Assembly (NCBI RefSeq): GCF_014649995.1
Contig: NZ_BMUC01000014.1
Location: 89,314 to 153,313 of the forward strand
Source: Streptomyces griseoflavus
GTDB taxonomy: Bacteria > Actinomycetota > Actinomycetes > Streptomycetales > Streptomycetaceae
Length of the DNA stretch: 64,000 bases
Direction: 5' to 3'
Within the stretch, counting starts at the first letter, position 1; every line of letters begins with the position of its first letter. The position numbers and the translations under genes were made by a program. The notes beneath the pieces are model-generated. The model had not been told where the DNA came from and searched no databases. It saw only the letters and a program-made list of their open reading frames with translations. This document shows positions 17,531 to 27,405 of the stretch, in pieces.

Positions 17531-17531
17531 G

Positions 17532-18071
17532 TCACACCTCCGGGGCCCGGTCGGCGAGCTGCCGGAAACGGCCGCCGTGGAACACCAGCGGCTCGCGCCC
17601 CGGCGCCTCGTCCAGGGCGAGCACCCGCCCGAGGAAGATCGCGTGGTCGCCGCCGTCGTACGTCCGCCAGGTCGCGCACTCGAAGTGGGCCGCCGCCCCC
17701 GCGATCAGGGGGGCGTCGCTCTCCCGGCCGGGCAGCGAGCCGACGGCGTCGAACTGCTGCGCGCCGGCGGGCCGGGAGCGGCTGGCGAAGTACCGGGCCA
17801 CGTCCTCCTGTCCGGAGGCCAGGACCGACACGGCGAACCGGTCGGTCTCGGCGAGGCTGCGGTACATGCCGGCGTCCCTGCCGACGCACAGCAGCACGAG
17901 CGGCGGATCGAGGGAGACGGAGGTGAACGAATTGGCGGTCATGCCCCGCGGGGAGGCGCCGCCGGCCGTCACCACGGTCACCCCCGTGGCGAACGTCCCG
18001 AAGGCCCGCCGCAGCCGCGTGGCGTCGCCGGCGGCGGCGGTCCACGGCGGTGCGGCGGTCAGCGGGCTCAT
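17532..18071 (-). CDS. Flavin reductase (SgcE6-like)
   Basis: This 179-residue protein belongs to the HpaC/SgcE6-type flavin reductases: FGTFATGVTVVT near the N-terminus, GMTANSFTSVSLDPPLVLLC for the flavin pocket, and HFECATWRTYDGGDHAIFLGRV near the C-terminus. It reduces FAD or FMN with NAD(P)H and passes free reduced flavin to a two-component monooxygenase. ATG 18071 overlaps the thioesterase stop as ATGA. In C-1027, SgcE6 serves the flavin-dependent hydroxylase of the beta-tyrosine unit. No such hydroxylase is visible in this window, so the partner may lie past the left edge. Confidence 0.9.
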   Translation of the reverse strand: MSPLTAAPPWTAAAGDATRLRRAFGTFATGVTVVTAGGASPRGMTANSFTSVSLDPPLVLLCVGRDAGMYRSLAETDRFAVSVLASGQEDVARYFASRSRPAGAQQFDAVGSLPGRESDAPLIAGAAAHFECATWRTYDGGDHAIFLGRVLALDEAPGREPLVFHGGRFRQLADRAPEV

Positions 18072-18526
18072 GCGGTCCGCCCCGTCAGCGAGGTGGGCCG
18101 CACCGCGTAGGGCCGCAGCGCGCGGGCCAGGGGCTCGGGGATGAGCGAGGGGACCGTGTTGGTGTTGGGACCGCGCATGCAGGCGATGCGCTGGCGGCCG
18201 CGGGCCACCGGGATCTCGGCGCCGCCGGTGACCTTGACGTAGTCGAAGGTGAACTCCAGCTGAGTCTGGCCCAGTTCGGACAGGCGCATCCGGACGGACA
18301 GCTCGTCGAACGCGGTGATCTCGGCGAAGAACTCGCAGTCCACCTTCAGCGTGAACAGCTTGAGGTCGTCCTGGAGGTCCGCCAGGACCTCGGGCGCCTT
18401 CTCCTGGAGGAACATCTCCCGGCAACGCCCCTGCCATCGCAGATAGTTGACGTAGTAGACGTTGCCGACGAGGTTGGTCTCCTCGAAGCCGACGGTGTGC
18501 CGGTACTCGAAGTAGTCATCCACCAT
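18068..18526 (-). CDS. Enediyne hot-dog thioesterase (E10 type)
   Basis: This 152-residue single hot-dog-fold thioesterase has the family signature FEETNLVGNVYYVNYLRWQG near the N-terminus, with the Asn/Tyr-rich active-site loop, and CEFFAEITAFDELSVRMRL in the middle strand. E10 enzymes release the polyene from the enediyne PKS by hydrolysis; with PksE they give the conjugated heptaene or its ketone. The gene starts at ATG 18526, 1 nt past the PKS stop, an arrangement kept in nearly all enediyne loci. With the PKS it is the strongest marker that this is a real enediyne locus. Confidence 0.95.
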   Translation of the reverse strand: MVDDYFEYRHTVGFEETNLVGNVYYVNYLRWQGRCREMFLQEKAPEVLADLQDDLKLFTLKVDCEFFAEITAFDELSVRMRLSELGQTQLEFTFDYVKVTGGAEIPVARGRQRIACMRGPNTNTVPSLIPEPLARALRPYAVRPTSLTGRTA

Positions 18527-18527
18527 G

Positions 18528-21500
18528 CTAGGGCCGCCCTTCGGTTCGGTCCGTGTCGTGTACGAGGAAGGCGAAGACCGCGGGTTCCAGGGCGTCGCGC
18601 AGCGCGGTGACGAAGGTGGCGATGCGGATGCCGCCGGCGGTGAACTCCACCCACGCCTCCCTGCGCCGGGGCAGCACGGTCAGGGGCGCTCCCGCCATGA
18701 TCCCGGCCTTCTGGAGGCACTCGACGGCGCTCCACACACGCGTGGCGGCGGTGTCGGGCGCCTCACCCGTCTCCTTGGCGACCAGCCGTGCGACGGGGGC
18801 GTGTTCGCCGAGCAGCCCCTGCCACTCGGTCTCCGAGCGCATGCTGACCGCCTCGATGTCGCAGGCCACGTCCGCGCCGGAGACGGCGCTGAGCGTCACC
18901 CCGAGCCCGTGCGCCGCGGACATCGACAGGTGCCGGTCCGACGCGAGCTCCGGCCGTCCGTCGGGCCGGTGGCCGACCGTCACCGGGGCGCCCACCGCAC
19001 GGGCGGCCGCGTCCGCGGTGAAGCTCCGGCGCCGGCTCACCGAACCCGGGGGCTGTCCGCCGTGCGGCTCGACGGCGACCGCGATCCGGGCGTCCAGGAC
19101 CTCTTCGAGGGTGCGCTCCAGGTAGGGGCCGAGCAGCGGCGCGACCCAGGGGCCGGCCCCGTCGGTCCGGCGCACGGCGTGCAGGGTCAGTCCCTCCCAG
19201 CGTTCGACGACGGTGCCGTCCTCGTCGCGTACGGCGATGTCGTACACGTAGGTGTTGCCGTCCCGGCTGCGTTCGACGGCCGTGTACCTGAGCCGCTCCG
19301 GCACGTGGTCCCCGGAGCCGAGCGGGTGGATCCGCTCGACGCCGGAGGGCAGCAGGGTGGCGTCGGGCACGCAGACCTGGTTGCCGTGCATCAGCGCGTC
19401 GCGCATGCCCGGGTCGGCCAGCAGCAGCTGTCCGGGCAGGAACCCGGCGAACCATCCCTCGGGCGTGCGGCGCACGTCGACGTCGGCGTCGACGTGCCGG
19501 GCCGCCGCCCGGTGGAAGCGGCGCAGCCGCTGGAAGCGCGCGCCCTGGAACAGCAGCCCGCCGTACAGGTCGGCGGCCGGGTCGAGCGGGACCGGGGCGG
19601 TGCCCTCGGGCACCTGCTCGGGCGGCCCGTCCGGCGCCTCGACGCCGCCGAAGACGAGCCGGGCCCGGAAGTGCTCGGCCACGAAACCGGTGTCCTCGGC
19701 GTGCACCGCGACGTCGACCGTGTCGCGTCCGGTGACGGTGGCGGCGACCCGGATCCGGGTGCTGCCGTCGGGCGGTACGACGATGGGCCGCAGGAACTGC
19801 GCCCCCTCGATGACGGGGGTGCCGCTCCAGCCGGTCGCGGCGGTCGCGACCTGCGTCATCGCCTCCATGCCCATGACGGCGGGCAGCAGCAGGTTTCCGT
19901 CGAGCAGATGGTCGGCCAGGTAGGGGTCGGTGCCCGCGTTCAGTTCCACCTCGGTGACGAGTTCGACGCCGTGGTAGCGCACGAGCGGGTTGTCGGTGAA
20001 CCGCAGCAGCGGCAGCGGCGGCAGGTCCCGGCGGACGGTGCCGATGCCCTCGGTGCGGCCGCTGATGACCGTGACGACGGGAGCGTCCGGGTCGGATATC
20101 AGCCGCAGCAGGATCTCCACGCCCTGGTCGGGCGAGACCGGGGCGATGCCCTCGCGGGCGAGGGTCTCGACGACGGAGAGCTTCTCGCCCATGCCGACGC
20201 CCGACCACACCGACCACTCCATGCACCTCGCGCGCAGCCCCGGGTGGGTGCGGGCGACCTCCTCGGTGAGGTCCGCCAGCCACTCGTTGGCGGTGGCGTA
20301 GTGGGCCTCGCCGCGCAGTCCGGCCCGGCCGATGATGCTGCCGAAGGAGACCAGCAGCTTCAGGCCGTCGGCCCCCACCGCGTCCAGGACCGTGCGCAGA
20401 CCGTCGACCTTGGGGGCGAAGGTGCGGCGGAAGTCCTCCGCGTCCAGTTCGCTCAGGGGGGCCGGTTCGTTGCGGCCGGCCCCGTGCAGGACGCCGGTGA
20501 TCCCGCCGAGGTTGCGCTCCAGCTCGGCGACGGCCGCCGCGACCTGTTCCGCGTCGGTGACGTCGGCGCGCGCGTAGTGCACGCGGACGCCGCCGTCGGC
20601 CATCCGGGCCAGGTTCCCGGCGAGTTCGGTGTCGGCGGCCGGGTCGGAGCGGCCGAGCACGGCCAGCTTCGCCCCGGTCCGCCGGGCGACGGCCAGGGCG
20701 CACTCGGCGGAGATGCCCTTGCCGCCCCCGGTCACCAGCAGCACGTCGGCGGCGCCCAGCGGGAGGTCGGTGGTCTCCTGCTCGACGGGCAGGGCCCGCA
20801 GGGTCGGCACGCGCCGTACGCCGTCCGTGTCGTAGTGGACCTCGGCGAACCGGTCGGTGGCGCGGACCTCGGCCACGACGCGGGCGACCGTGTCCCCGTC
20901 CAGCGGGAGCTGGACGACGGTGGTGCGCAGGTGCGGGGCCTCCTGGTGCAGGGTCTTGGCCAGGCCGGCGGCGCCGCGCCCGTCCTGCACGAGGACGAAC
21001 CGTCGTTCGCGGTCCCCCGTGAGGCCGCTGCGGGCGGCGGCGAGTGCTGCGTCCACCTCCTGCCGGGTGCAGCCCCGGGGCAGGACGGTGAGGACACCGC
21101 CGCCGGCGCCGGCGCTCTCCAGCGCCGCCCTGAGGTCCTGGCACAGGGCCGGGTCGGCGGTGCCGAACAGCTCCCACGCGCCGTTCGCCCCGGCGGCCCC
21201 GGGCGACGGTGCGGCGACCTCCTCCAGGTCGACGGCGAACGGCCGGGCCCAGGGCGCGGCTCCGGCCACCGCGGCGACGCCGGTCTCCCCGGCCTCGGTC
21301 GCGCCGGTGCTGACCAGGGTGTCCAGGGCTTCGGCGAGTTCGCTGAGGCTGGCGGTGGCGAAGTTGGTCGGCATCAGGTTCGGCGCCAGGCCGAGGCGGA
21401 CCGCCGCGACGTTGACGATCTGACCGACGGTGATGGAACTCAGGTGCAGGTCGTCCAGGAGCCGGCTGCCGGGGTCCACGAGTTCGGCCGGGAGTTCGGC

Positions 21501-24422
21501 GCGCTCCGCGACCAGTTCCCGCAGCACGTCCAGCGCTCCCTGCCGCTCCGCGGCGGGCTCTGCCTCCTTCTCCCCGGTGCCGGCGGGCGCCGTCGCCGCG
21601 GCGGCCGCGGGTGTCTGGAGGGCTGCGGGTGCCTGGGGGGTGGGGACGTCGGCCGGTGCCGCGGTCACGGCGGCCGGGCGGGGGGCCCGGGCGGCGGGCG
21701 CGATGTCGCGGGGCGCCTGCTCGCACGGGCTGGACAGGAAGGAGAACTCCTGGCCGACCTTCAGCGGCCGGATCAGCCGGTCACGGAAGAGACCCTCGAG
21801 CGCGACGGGGGCGCCCACGGCGAACGCGGCGCCCACGACGCCGAGGAGACCGCGCAGCGACTCGTCGTCGGTGTCCAGCGCGACGGCCGGTACGTCCGTC
21901 GCCGCGCGTGCCATGCCGCTGAGCACGCGGCCCGGACCGACCTCGACGAACAGGTCGGCGTGCCGGGCCGCCTCGCGCACCGCCTCGGTGAAGCGGACGG
22001 GAGCGGTGATCTGGCGGCTCAGCAGTTCCGGTATCCCGGTGTCGCGGTCCAGTTCGGTCCCGGTGACCGTGGAGACGACCCTGCCGTGGACCTGCCCGAC
22101 GGCCGCGTCGGCCAGCCAGGTGCCGAACGCCTCGGCCGCCGGGGCGACCAGCGGGGAGTGGAAGGCGTGGGAGACGGGGAGCGGGGTGCAGTCCACCCCG
22201 GCCTCGGCGGCCCGTCGCCCGACCTCCCGGACCGCCTCGATAGGGCCGGCGACCACGGTCTGCGCGGGTCCGTTGTATCCGGCGACGACGGCGTCGAGGC
22301 CGGTGAGGAGTTCCTCCGCCCGCTCGGGGGCGGCGTGCAGGGACGCCATGGTGCCCGAGGCGCTGTGCCGGGCCATGGCCCCGCCGCGCACGCGCGCCGC
22401 CTCCAGCAGCGTCCGCTCGTCGAAGGCGCCCGCCCAGTGCAGGGCCGAGAGCTCGCCGAGACTGTGGCCGACGGCGACGCCGGCGTCCAGGCGCAGCGCG
22501 TCCAGGACGCGCAGTCCGGCGGCGGTGCCGGTGACGATGCGCGGCTGGGCCACCTCGGTGGCGACCATGTCGCCGGTGCTCGGCAGGCCGGCCCGGTCGA
22601 AGACGTCGGCGGCCGGGGCGAAGCGGCGGCGCAGCGCGCCTCCGCCGGTTCCCTTGCCGGAGCCCTGCCCCGGGAAGAGGTAGCCGATCCGGGCCGGTCC
22701 GGTGACCTCGCCGAGGAAGCTGCGCGCGTCGGCGGCGGTGTGGGTGTTCTCGCCGGACTCCAGCAGGCCGGCCAGGTGCCGCAGGCGCCGCTCGGCGTCC
22801 TCCGGGGAGGAGACGACGACGGCCGCGCGGTGGGCCCTGCCGCGCTGTTCGCGCTGGAGGGTGGCGGCCAGGTCGGCGACCTGGCCGTAGGAGACTCCGG
22901 CGACGAAGTCGGCGACCTCGGTGATCCGGGTGCCGAGCGCGCGGGGCGAGTCGGCGTCGAGCAGGAGCAGTTCGCAGTCCTGCGGGACGTGCGCCGGTGT
23001 GGAGTGCGGCCGGTGCGGCCGGCGCCGGGTGGCGGGTTCGTCGAGGACCACGTGGGTGTTGATGCCGCCGAAGCCCATGGCGGTGACGCCGGCCCGGCGC
23101 GGTACGTCCTCGGGCCAGGGTTCCGCCGTGCGCAGCGCCCGGAGGTTGGCGCGTTCGCCGGTGAGCAGGTCGTGCGGGTCGGTGGTGCCGATGGACGGCG
23201 GGACGGTGTGGTGGTCGACGGCGAGGACGGCCTTGATCAGGCCCGCGATCCCGGCGGCGGCCTTGGTGTGGCCGATCATGCCCTTGATGGAGGTGATGGC
23301 CGCGACGGGGACGTCCGTGCCGGCGGCGGCGCGTTCCTCGGTGAGCGCGGTGAGTTCGGTCATGTCGCCGACGGCGGTCCCGGTGCCGTGTCCCTCGAAC
23401 AGGCGCACGGTCTCGATGCCGAAGCCGGCCCGCTCGTAGGCGCGTCGCAGGGCCAGCCGGTAGCCGCTGACCTCGGGCCGGGTGATGCCGCCCTGGCCGT
23501 CGGAGGAGATGCCCCAGCCGGCGATGGTGGCGTAGACGCGGTGGCCGGCCGCGAGGGCGTCCTCCTCGCGCATCAGGACCACGATCCCGCATCCCTCCCC
23601 CGGCCAGAAGCCGTTGGAGCCGCGGTCGTAGAGCTTCATCTCGCCCTTGGCGAGGGCACCGGTCTTCGCGAAGCCGATGATCTCGAACGGGTCGATCGAC
23701 AGGTCCACGCCGCCGGCGACACCGACGTCGATGTCGCCGGAGAGCAGCGCGGTGCCGATCGTGGTGACCGACAGCAGGGACGAGGAGCACGCCCCGTCGA
23801 CGGTGTACCCGCCGCCGCCCAGGTCGAAGTGGTTGCAGATGCGGCCCGCGATGGTGTTGGCGAGCCCTCCCGCCAGCGTGTCCTCGTCGACGGCCGGGAA
23901 GGGGTCCTTGTACGAGGTCTCGACCCCGGCGAGGAAGTCCGCGATGCGGGCGTCGTCCCAGCCGTCCTGCCCGGCGAGCGCGGAGGCCATCACCCGGCGC
24001 ACGTAGGGCCAGCGCAGCCGCATGACGTTGGCGCGGGTGAACTCGCCGGTGAGCGTGTTGCCCACGACCACGCCGGTGCGTTCGCGCGGGAGTCCCTCGC
24101 CGCCGGGGAACCCGGCGTCGGCCAGGGCCCGGGTGGCGGTGTCGAGGGCGAGCCAGTGCGTCATGTCCGTGGAGCGGAAGGTGCTGCCGGGGACGCGGTG
24201 GGCGACCCGGTCGAACGCGTAGCCCTCGAGGACGGCGGCGTTGCGGGCGTAGAAGGTGTCCGGGGTGGCCGGGTCGGCGTCCCAGTAGTCGTCCAGGTTC
24301 ATGCGGACGTCGGGCAGCCGGCGGAAGGCGCGCCGTCCGGCGACGGCGTTGTCCCACAGGTCCTGGGGGGAGTCGGCGTCGGGATAGCGGCAGGCCATGC
24401 CGACAACGGCGATTCTGCTCAT
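18528..24422 (-). CDS. pksE: Iterative enediyne polyketide synthase PksE
   Basis: This 1964-residue iterative type I PKS builds the enediyne polyene. Order: ketosynthase (VDGACSSS, Cys212; HGTGTA 345-350; GHTKAAAG, His385), acyltransferase (GHSLGE, Ser654), unusual ACP (DDLHLSSITVGQ, Ser996), ketoreductase (TGGGKGI 1231-1237; Tyr1375 in EAHYATANEW), dehydratase (YLADHLLDGN, His1505) and a C-terminal phosphopantetheinyl transferase (VACDIE near 1853; VWSAVECLQKAG near 1897-1907). This KS-AT-ACP-KR-DH-PPTase order and length are specific to PksE. The PPTase arms the ACP in cis. ATG 24422 overlaps the unbU stop as ATGA. All catalytic residues I checked are present, so the protein should be functional. 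Whether the core is nine- or ten-membered must be judged from neighbours; they favour nine. Confidence 0.97.
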   Translation of the reverse strand: MSRIAVVGMACRYPDADSPQDLWDNAVAGRRAFRRLPDVRMNLDDYWDADPATPDTFYARNAAVLEGYAFDRVAHRVPGSTFRSTDMTHWLALDTATRALADAGFPGGEGLPRERTGVVVGNTLTGEFTRANVMRLRWPYVRRVMASALAGQDGWDDARIADFLAGVETSYKDPFPAVDEDTLAGGLANTIAGRICNHFDLGGGGYTVDGACSSSLLSVTTIGTALLSGDIDVGVAGGVDLSIDPFEIIGFAKTGALAKGEMKLYDRGSNGFWPGEGCGIVVLMREEDALAAGHRVYATIAGWGISSDGQGGITRPEVSGYRLALRRAYERAGFGIETVRLFEGHGTGTAVGDMTELTALTEERAAAGTDVPVAAITSIKGMIGHTKAAAGIAGLIKAVLAVDHHTVPPSIGTTDPHDLLTGERANLRALRTAEPWPEDVPRRAGVTAMGFGGINTHVVLDEPATRRRPHRPHSTPAHVPQDCELLLLDADSPRALGTRITEVADFVAGVSYGQVADLAATLQREQRGRAHRAAVVVSSPEDAERRLRHLAGLLESGENTHTAADARSFLGEVTGPARIGYLFPGQGSGKGTGGGALRRRFAPAADVFDRAGLPSTGDMVATEVAQPRIVTGTAAGLRVLDALRLDAGVAVGHSLGELSALHWAGAFDERTLLEAARVRGGAMARHSASGTMASLHAAPERAEELLTGLDAVVAGYNGPAQTVVAGPIEAVREVGRRAAEAGVDCTPLPVSHAFHSPLVAPAAEAFGTWLADAAVGQVHGRVVSTVTGTELDRDTGIPELLSRQITAPVRFTEAVREAARHADLFVEVGPGRVLSGMARAATDVPAVALDTDDESLRGLLGVVGAAFAVGAPVALEGLFRDRLIRPLKVGQEFSFLSSPCEQAPRDIAPAARAPRPAAVTAAPADVPTPQAPAALQTPAAAAATAPAGTGEKEAEPAAERQGALDVLRELVAERAELPAELVDPGSRLLDDLHLSSITVGQIVNVAAVRLGLAPNLMPTNFATASLSELAEALDTLVSTGATEAGETGVAAVAGAAPWARPFAVDLEEVAAPSPGAAGANGAWELFGTADPALCQDLRAALESAGAGGGVLTVLPRGCTRQEVDAALAAARSGLTGDRERRFVLVQDGRGAAGLAKTLHQEAPHLRTTVVQLPLDGDTVARVVAEVRATDRFAEVHYDTDGVRRVPTLRALPVEQETTDLPLGAADVLLVTGGGKGISAECALAVARRTGAKLAVLGRSDPAADTELAGNLARMADGGVRVHYARADVTDAEQVAAAVAELERNLGGITGVLHGAGRNEPAPLSELDAEDFRRTFAPKVDGLRTVLDAVGADGLKLLVSFGSIIGRAGLRGEAHYATANEWLADLTEEVARTHPGLRARCMEWSVWSGVGMGEKLSVVETLAREGIAPVSPDQGVEILLRLISDPDAPVVTVISGRTEGIGTVRRDLPPLPLLRFTDNPLVRYHGVELVTEVELNAGTDPYLADHLLDGNLLLPAVMGMEAMTQVATAATGWSGTPVIEGAQFLRPIVVPPDGSTRIRVAATVTGRDTVDVAVHAEDTGFVAEHFRARLVFGGVEAPDGPPEQVPEGTAPVPLDPAADLYGGLLFQGARFQRLRRFHRAAARHVDADVDVRRTPEGWFAGFLPGQLLLADPGMRDALMHGNQVCVPDATLLPSGVERIHPLGSGDHVPERLRYTAVERSRDGNTYVYDIAVRDEDGTVVERWEGLTLHAVRRTDGAGPWVAPLLGPYLERTLEEVLDARIAVAVEPHGGQPPGSVSRRRSFTADAAARAVGAPVTVGHRPDGRPELASDRHLSMSAAHGLGVTLSAVSGADVACDIEAVSMRSETEWQGLLGEHAPVARLVAKETGEAPDTAATRVWSAVECLQKAGIMAGAPLTVLPRRREAWVEFTAGGIRIATFVTALRDALEPAVFAFLVHDTDRTEGRP

Positions 24423-25492
24423 GCTGTCACCGGCACCTTCCGTGTGGGCGCCTCGGCGGCGGGCGGGCAGGCGCAGGCGCCGGCCGGGCAGGCGCACGCG
24501 GGTGCGGTGTCCACCGGCGTGGTGTCGGCCGGGGCGGTGTTCGCGGGGGCGGTGTTCGCCGCCGCCTGTTCCACGGCGGCCAGCGCCAGGGCCTCCTCGG
24601 CGCGCCGCCTGGCCACGATGTCCGCGGTCCACAGGAAGGCGCCCCGGATGGCGCAGACGAGCGCGGTGGCGAAGAAGAGGCCGTAGGCCACGCTCATGGC
24701 GGTCAGGACGCCGTACATGGCCGCGACCCCGCCGCCGAAGGCGATCTGGCCCCACTTGGAGGAGGGGGTCGTGCCGGGGTCCGTGATCATGTAGTTGGTG
24801 AAGAGCACGAAGGCGACGCCGGACATCATCGCCAGGGCGGCCGGGACGGAGGTCCCGAACACCAGGCCGCGCACGATGGCCTGGAGGGCGAAGCCGCCGA
24901 CCCAGGCGAGGATGAGCCACATGCGTTCGGTGAGCTTGGCGTTGAGCATCGTGCCGAGGGTGATGATGATCGCCGGGACGAGCCAGTCGAAGCCGCCGTC
25001 GATGTACTCGGTGAACTGGTACGGCGGTGCGATGGAGGCCCACGGGAACAGCAGCAGGATGACGGCGATGCCGAAGTTCGATGGGTTCATGACATGCCGC
25101 ATGCGGCCCTTGAGCGGGGCCCTGAGCACCCACTTGGTACCGACGGCGACGATGACACCGAAGATCATGACCTCGACCACGTCGTTGACGTAGGAGAGCA
25201 TGTTCACCGCGAGCGCGGTGATGTGGGCCGGCAGCAGGAACTCCATGAGGCCCTTGAAGCCGTTGCCCCGGAAGCGGGCGGCGCGGCCCTCCACCCGGGC
25301 GCCGAGCACCTCCAGGGCGATCTCCAGCGTGTAGGCGGTGGCCAGGGCGATGAAGGGCCAGGTCCAGGGCTGCTCGAAGCCGAGCACGGTGTAGCCGAAG
25401 ACGTTGAGCACCGAGATCGAGATCGCGAATCTCCGCAGCGCCGTGACGACCTTCGTGTTGTGGCGCGGGGCGGCGGTCTGGGACGGGGACAT
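24419..25492 (-). CDS. unbU: Enediyne integral membrane protein UnbU
   Basis: This 357-residue membrane protein has about eight to ten hydrophobic helices between residues 20 and 300 (for example ISVLNVFGYTVLGF, FGIAVILLLFPW, AMYGVLTAMSVAYGLFFATA). The segment MNPSNFGIAVILLL is shared with NqrB/RnfD-type flavin-binding membrane subunits, to which UnbU is distantly related. The C-terminal tail is a low-complexity run of Ala/Thr/Pro repeats followed by a cysteine-rich patch ACACPAGACACPP, which might bind metal. UnbU is one of the three conserved unbLVU accessory proteins of enediyne loci; its role is unknown, perhaps export or membrane redox. It starts 2 nt after unbV and overlaps pksE. Confidence 0.9.
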   Translation of the reverse strand: MSPSQTAAPRHNTKVVTALRRFAISISVLNVFGYTVLGFEQPWTWPFIALATAYTLEIALEVLGARVEGRAARFRGNGFKGLMEFLLPAHITALAVNMLSYVNDVVEVMIFGVIVAVGTKWVLRAPLKGRMRHVMNPSNFGIAVILLLFPWASIAPPYQFTEYIDGGFDWLVPAIIITLGTMLNAKLTERMWLILAWVGGFALQAIVRGLVFGTSVPAALAMMSGVAFVLFTNYMITDPGTTPSSKWGQIAFGGGVAAMYGVLTAMSVAYGLFFATALVCAIRGAFLWTADIVARRRAEEALALAAVEQAAANTAPANTAPADTTPVDTAPACACPAGACACPPAAEAPTRKVPVTA

Positions 25493-25494
25493 GA

Positions 25495-27405
25495 TCACTT
25501 CTCCTTGGCCTGGGTGCCGAGCTCGAAGGCGTGCCGGCCGGGCTCCATCCGCAGCTTTTGCTCGTGGACGTCGCCGTCGCGGTCGCGCCAGGTCAGCACG
25601 ACGGGCAGCGGTCCGCCGACGCCCTTGCCCAGCCCGATGTGCACGTCGGTGCTGCGCTTGCCGGAGTGGCCTCCGCCGCCGTCGAGGCGGGTGACGCGCA
25701 TGGTTCCGTCGGGCAGTTCGACACAGACCTCGGCGCCGACCACGGGCGCTCCGTCGGGGTGGGTCAGCGTGAGCTGGAGGGCGGAACCGGGAGTCTCGCC
25801 GACGTTGCGGAAGAAGGCCGGCTCGTCCCACTGGCGGGCGACGGCCATGTCGAGACGGCCGTCGCCGTCCACGTCGGCGGTGGCGATGCCGCGGGTCGGG
25901 ATGGGCTCGCCGATGCCGAGCTTCTTCGACAGGTTGGCGTAGCGGCCGCTCTCCTCGTCCAGCGCGAAGAACCGCATCCGCTGGCTGCCGGCCAGGTCGT
26001 CGCCGACCTGGACGTTGGGCCACCACTGCGGGTTGGCGACCAGGGCGTCGTTGGCGGTGGCCAGCTCCTGGAGCTGCGGCCAGCGGTTGTTCTTGCCCTT
26101 GACGAAGCCGAGGGCCTGGGTGATCTCCAGGTTCCCGTCGTTGTCGAAGTCGCCCATCTTCACGTCCCAGCCCCAGCCGGACCAGGCGAGCCCGAGGGAG
26201 GCGGACTCGTCCTCGTAGGGTGCCTCGCGGTCCAGGAAGTCGCTGCGCAGCTCCTCCTTGCCGCCGGCCTTGCTGACGAAGGCGAAGTTGGACTCCTGGA
26301 TGCCGAACGACGTCGTGATGTTGCTGACGAACATGTCGTACAGGCCGTCGTGGTTCAGGTCGCCGAAGTCGACGCCCATGCCCTTGAACGAACTGCGGCC
26401 CAGCTCCTTGGACTTGGGGACAAAGCCGGAGTGCTCGGACTTGACCTCGCGGAACCTGATCTCGCCGGGGCGGGAGACGTTGTGCAGCAGGGCCGAGGTG
26501 CCGAAGTCGTGGGCGAGGTACATCTCCGGCAGCCGGTCGCCGTCGAGGTCGGCGGCCGAGGCGCCGAGCGACCAGCCCTTGTCCAGGCCCTGGGGGATGG
26601 AGCCGTCGGTCTTCTCGTACCCGTCCGGCGTCCAGCGGAAGAAGTGACCGCCGCCGCCGTTCTGGGCGTGCGAGAGGGAGTCGTTCATGGTGACGCCGCC
26701 GTCCTTGGAGGGGTCCAGGACGGGGCTGTCGGGGAAGTAGTTGCCGATGAAGATGTCGTTGTGGCCGTCACCGTCGAAGTCGGCGACAGCGGCGGTGTTG
26801 GAGTTCCACAGCGGACCGGTGTACTTCTTGCCGGGCTTGCCCGGCAGCAGCTCGGTGGGCGTGAAGGAGTCCGCGGTCAGCGGCGCGTCCTTGGCACCCT
26901 TGTTGACGAAGATGACGGGGGTGCGCCCCCAGTAGTAGACGAGGACGTCCATCGCGCCGTCCTCGTTGTAGTCGCCGGGCATGCAGCCCATCGGCGCCAT
27001 GGTCGTGCTGACGCCGAGCGGCGCCGGGTCGAGCGCGAAGGCCGCGTAGGCGTCCTTGCGCGTCGGTGCGGGAGTGACCACCGCCTGGTCGATGCGCGGG
27101 TCGTTGACGCACAGGTCGTTCGGCAGCCCGTCGCCGTCGAGGTCGTTGAGGGCGATGCCCGCGCCGACCGAGGAGATCCAGGCGTCGATGTGCTTGTAGG
27201 CCTTATTGACCTTCCGGACCTTCTGCGTCTCGAATCCGCCCGGCATGGATATCGACATCTTCTCGAATGCGAATCCTTCTGCCAGCCTGTCGACCTCGGA
27301 TGCCGACGACTCGGGAAGCCGCACTCCGTAGAAGGTCCCCACCATCAGGGTCAGGGCGACAATTCCCGGTGAATTCCTGCGTACCCAGTTCTTCGTGACC
27401 GTCAC
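25495..27405 (-). CDS. unbV: Enediyne-associated ASPIC/UnbV FG-GAP protein
   Basis: This 636-residue protein has an N-terminal membrane anchor or signal (GIVALTLMVGTFYGV, about residues 13-27). It is followed by at least six FG-GAP/VCBS calcium-binding loops such as NDLDGDGLPNDL, ADFDGDGHNDIF, ADLDGDRLPEMY, GDLNHDGLYDMF, GDFDNDGNLEIT and ADVDGDGRLDMA, and by a C-terminal ASPIC/UnbV domain. These repeats form an extracytoplasmic beta-propeller. It starts at GTG 27405 inside the stop of the preceding DUF1702 gene (GTGA). UnbV proteins occur in most enediyne loci but their job is unknown; surface retention or transport of the product is a guess. Confidence 0.92.
   Translation of the reverse strand: MTVTKNWVRRNSPGIVALTLMVGTFYGVRLPESSASEVDRLAEGFAFEKMSISMPGGFETQKVRKVNKAYKHIDAWISSVGAGIALNDLDGDGLPNDLCVNDPRIDQAVVTPAPTRKDAYAAFALDPAPLGVSTTMAPMGCMPGDYNEDGAMDVLVYYWGRTPVIFVNKGAKDAPLTADSFTPTELLPGKPGKKYTGPLWNSNTAAVADFDGDGHNDIFIGNYFPDSPVLDPSKDGGVTMNDSLSHAQNGGGGHFFRWTPDGYEKTDGSIPQGLDKGWSLGASAADLDGDRLPEMYLAHDFGTSALLHNVSRPGEIRFREVKSEHSGFVPKSKELGRSSFKGMGVDFGDLNHDGLYDMFVSNITTSFGIQESNFAFVSKAGGKEELRSDFLDREAPYEDESASLGLAWSGWGWDVKMGDFDNDGNLEITQALGFVKGKNNRWPQLQELATANDALVANPQWWPNVQVGDDLAGSQRMRFFALDEESGRYANLSKKLGIGEPIPTRGIATADVDGDGRLDMAVARQWDEPAFFRNVGETPGSALQLTLTHPDGAPVVGAEVCVELPDGTMRVTRLDGGGGHSGKRSTDVHIGLGKGVGGPLPVVLTWRDRDGDVHEQKLRMEPGRHAFELGTQAKEK

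Noticed and set aside
18525-24686. A 2053-residue open frame on the plus strand opposite pksE
   Set aside because: It is antisense to pksE, rich in Gly, Arg and Val without domains, and is a by-product of third-position GC in a high-GC gene. The minus frame holds all PKS motifs.
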